Assembly: GCF_018449605.1 (NCBI RefSeq)
Contig: NZ_JAAVUW010000001.1
Location: 930,001-994,000, forward strand
Reading direction: 5' to 3'
Length of the DNA stretch: 64,000 bases
Origin: Luteibacter sp. dw_328
Lineage (GTDB): Bacteria; Pseudomonadota; Gammaproteobacteria; Xanthomonadales; Rhodanobacteraceae
Below, piece by piece: positions 63,779-64,000 of the stretch (positions are counted from its first letter, which is position 1; every line of letters starts with the position of its first letter). The translations under genes were made by a program, and so were the position numbers. The notes beneath the pieces were generated by a model that was not told the DNA's origin, did no database searches, and was given only the letters and a program-made list of their open reading frames with translations.

Positions 63779-64000
63779 TGCTCGAGCGTCTGGTCGAACT
63801 CTCCCTCAAATACAAAGTGCTGGTCCTGATCATCTTCGCGGTGATTGGCTTGGTCGGTTTTCAGGCCGTTCGCACCTTGCCGATCGATGCCTTCCCGGAC
63901 GTCACGCCCGTGCAGGTGAACGTCTACACGGAAGCCTCGGGCCTCGCCGCCGAGGACGTCGAGCAGTTGCTGACGACTCCCGTGGAGTCGGCACTTGCCG
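63778..64000 (+). CDS. czcA: Heavy-metal RND pump, N-terminal part (3' end outside window)
   Basis: The first 74 codons: MLERLVELSLKYKVLVLIIF with the first transmembrane helix, then TLPIDAFPDVTPVQVNVYTE, the conserved start of the periplasmic porter domain of CzcA/CusA pumps, and EDVEQLLTTPVESAL. Proton-driven export of divalent or monovalent metal ions is the family function; the metal-selecting residues lie beyond the window. Overlaps czcB by one base (TGATG). Confidence 0.93.
   Translation, partial: MLERLVELSLKYKVLVLIIFAVIGLVGFQAVRTLPIDAFPDVTPVQVNVYTEASGLAAEDVEQLLTTPVESALA

Overview
The window is GC-rich, gene-dense DNA from a gammaproteobacterium, most likely the Xanthomonadales/Lysobacterales and probably the Rhodanobacteraceae (Luteibacter/Dyella type). 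This rests on overall gene style, the BvgS-type kinase, the xanthomonad-style exopolysaccharide genes and the short GTAGGAGCC-type palindromic repeats; no rRNA marker is present. I support 47 protein genes (first and last cut by the window edges) and one broken gene. I see no tRNA, rRNA, CRISPR array, IS element or prophage.

1-18 kb is mostly housekeeping and stress functions: the end of a TonB-dependent receptor, a small CxxC protein, a DUF2459 protein, a LysR regulator facing an MFS exporter, a DUF1203 protein, an RclR-like AraC regulator diverging from an RclC-like DUF417 protein, OmpW, a TehA-type transporter, an AhpD-like protein, argS, a type II NADH dehydrogenase-like enzyme, a broken NYN gene, a GAF-PAS-GGDEF diguanylate cyclase, an aldo/keto reductase, and a BvgAS/EvgAS-like two-component pair.

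18.2-23.9 kb starts an exopolysaccharide locus. It holds a TviB-like UDP-HexNAc dehydrogenase, a TviC/GalE-type epimerase, a GMC oxidoreductase and an initiating polyprenyl glycosylphosphotransferase. A perfect 20-bp dyad lies upstream, in the gap shared with the divergent response regulator.

23.9-36.3 kb interrupts this locus with surface and secreted proteins: a membrane J-domain protein, an unknown secreted protein, a classical autotransporter, two giant Ig-like repeat proteins with no visible signal peptide, a small secreted protein, and three secreted proteins sharing one C-terminal pilin/adhesin-like module.

36.5-59.7 kb is the most striking part: an 11-gene, one-direction operon in which nearly every junction overlaps by a few bases. 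It opens with a hybrid NRPS-PKS-aminotransferase (A-PCP-KS-AT-ACP-AMT) and an NRPS (C-A-PCP-C-A*-PCP, second A domain degenerate, no thioesterase). It continues directly into a GT2, two polysaccharide deacetylases, an O-antigen-ligase-like membrane protein, a CapK-like adenylate-forming enzyme, three GT4 glycosyltransferases and a WalW-like protein. My inference is that a short peptide-polyketide carrying a beta-amino group is made and joined to a surface glycan. No Wzx, Wza, Wzc or exosortase gene is in the window.

59.7-64 kb has two small unknown proteins and the start of a czcCBA-type heavy-metal efflux operon led by a small Cys/His-rich protein.

Across the window there are seven copies of a REP-like palindrome, two of them as inverted pairs (REPIN-like). 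Several lie inside coding sequence, including three in the NRPS-PKS gene.
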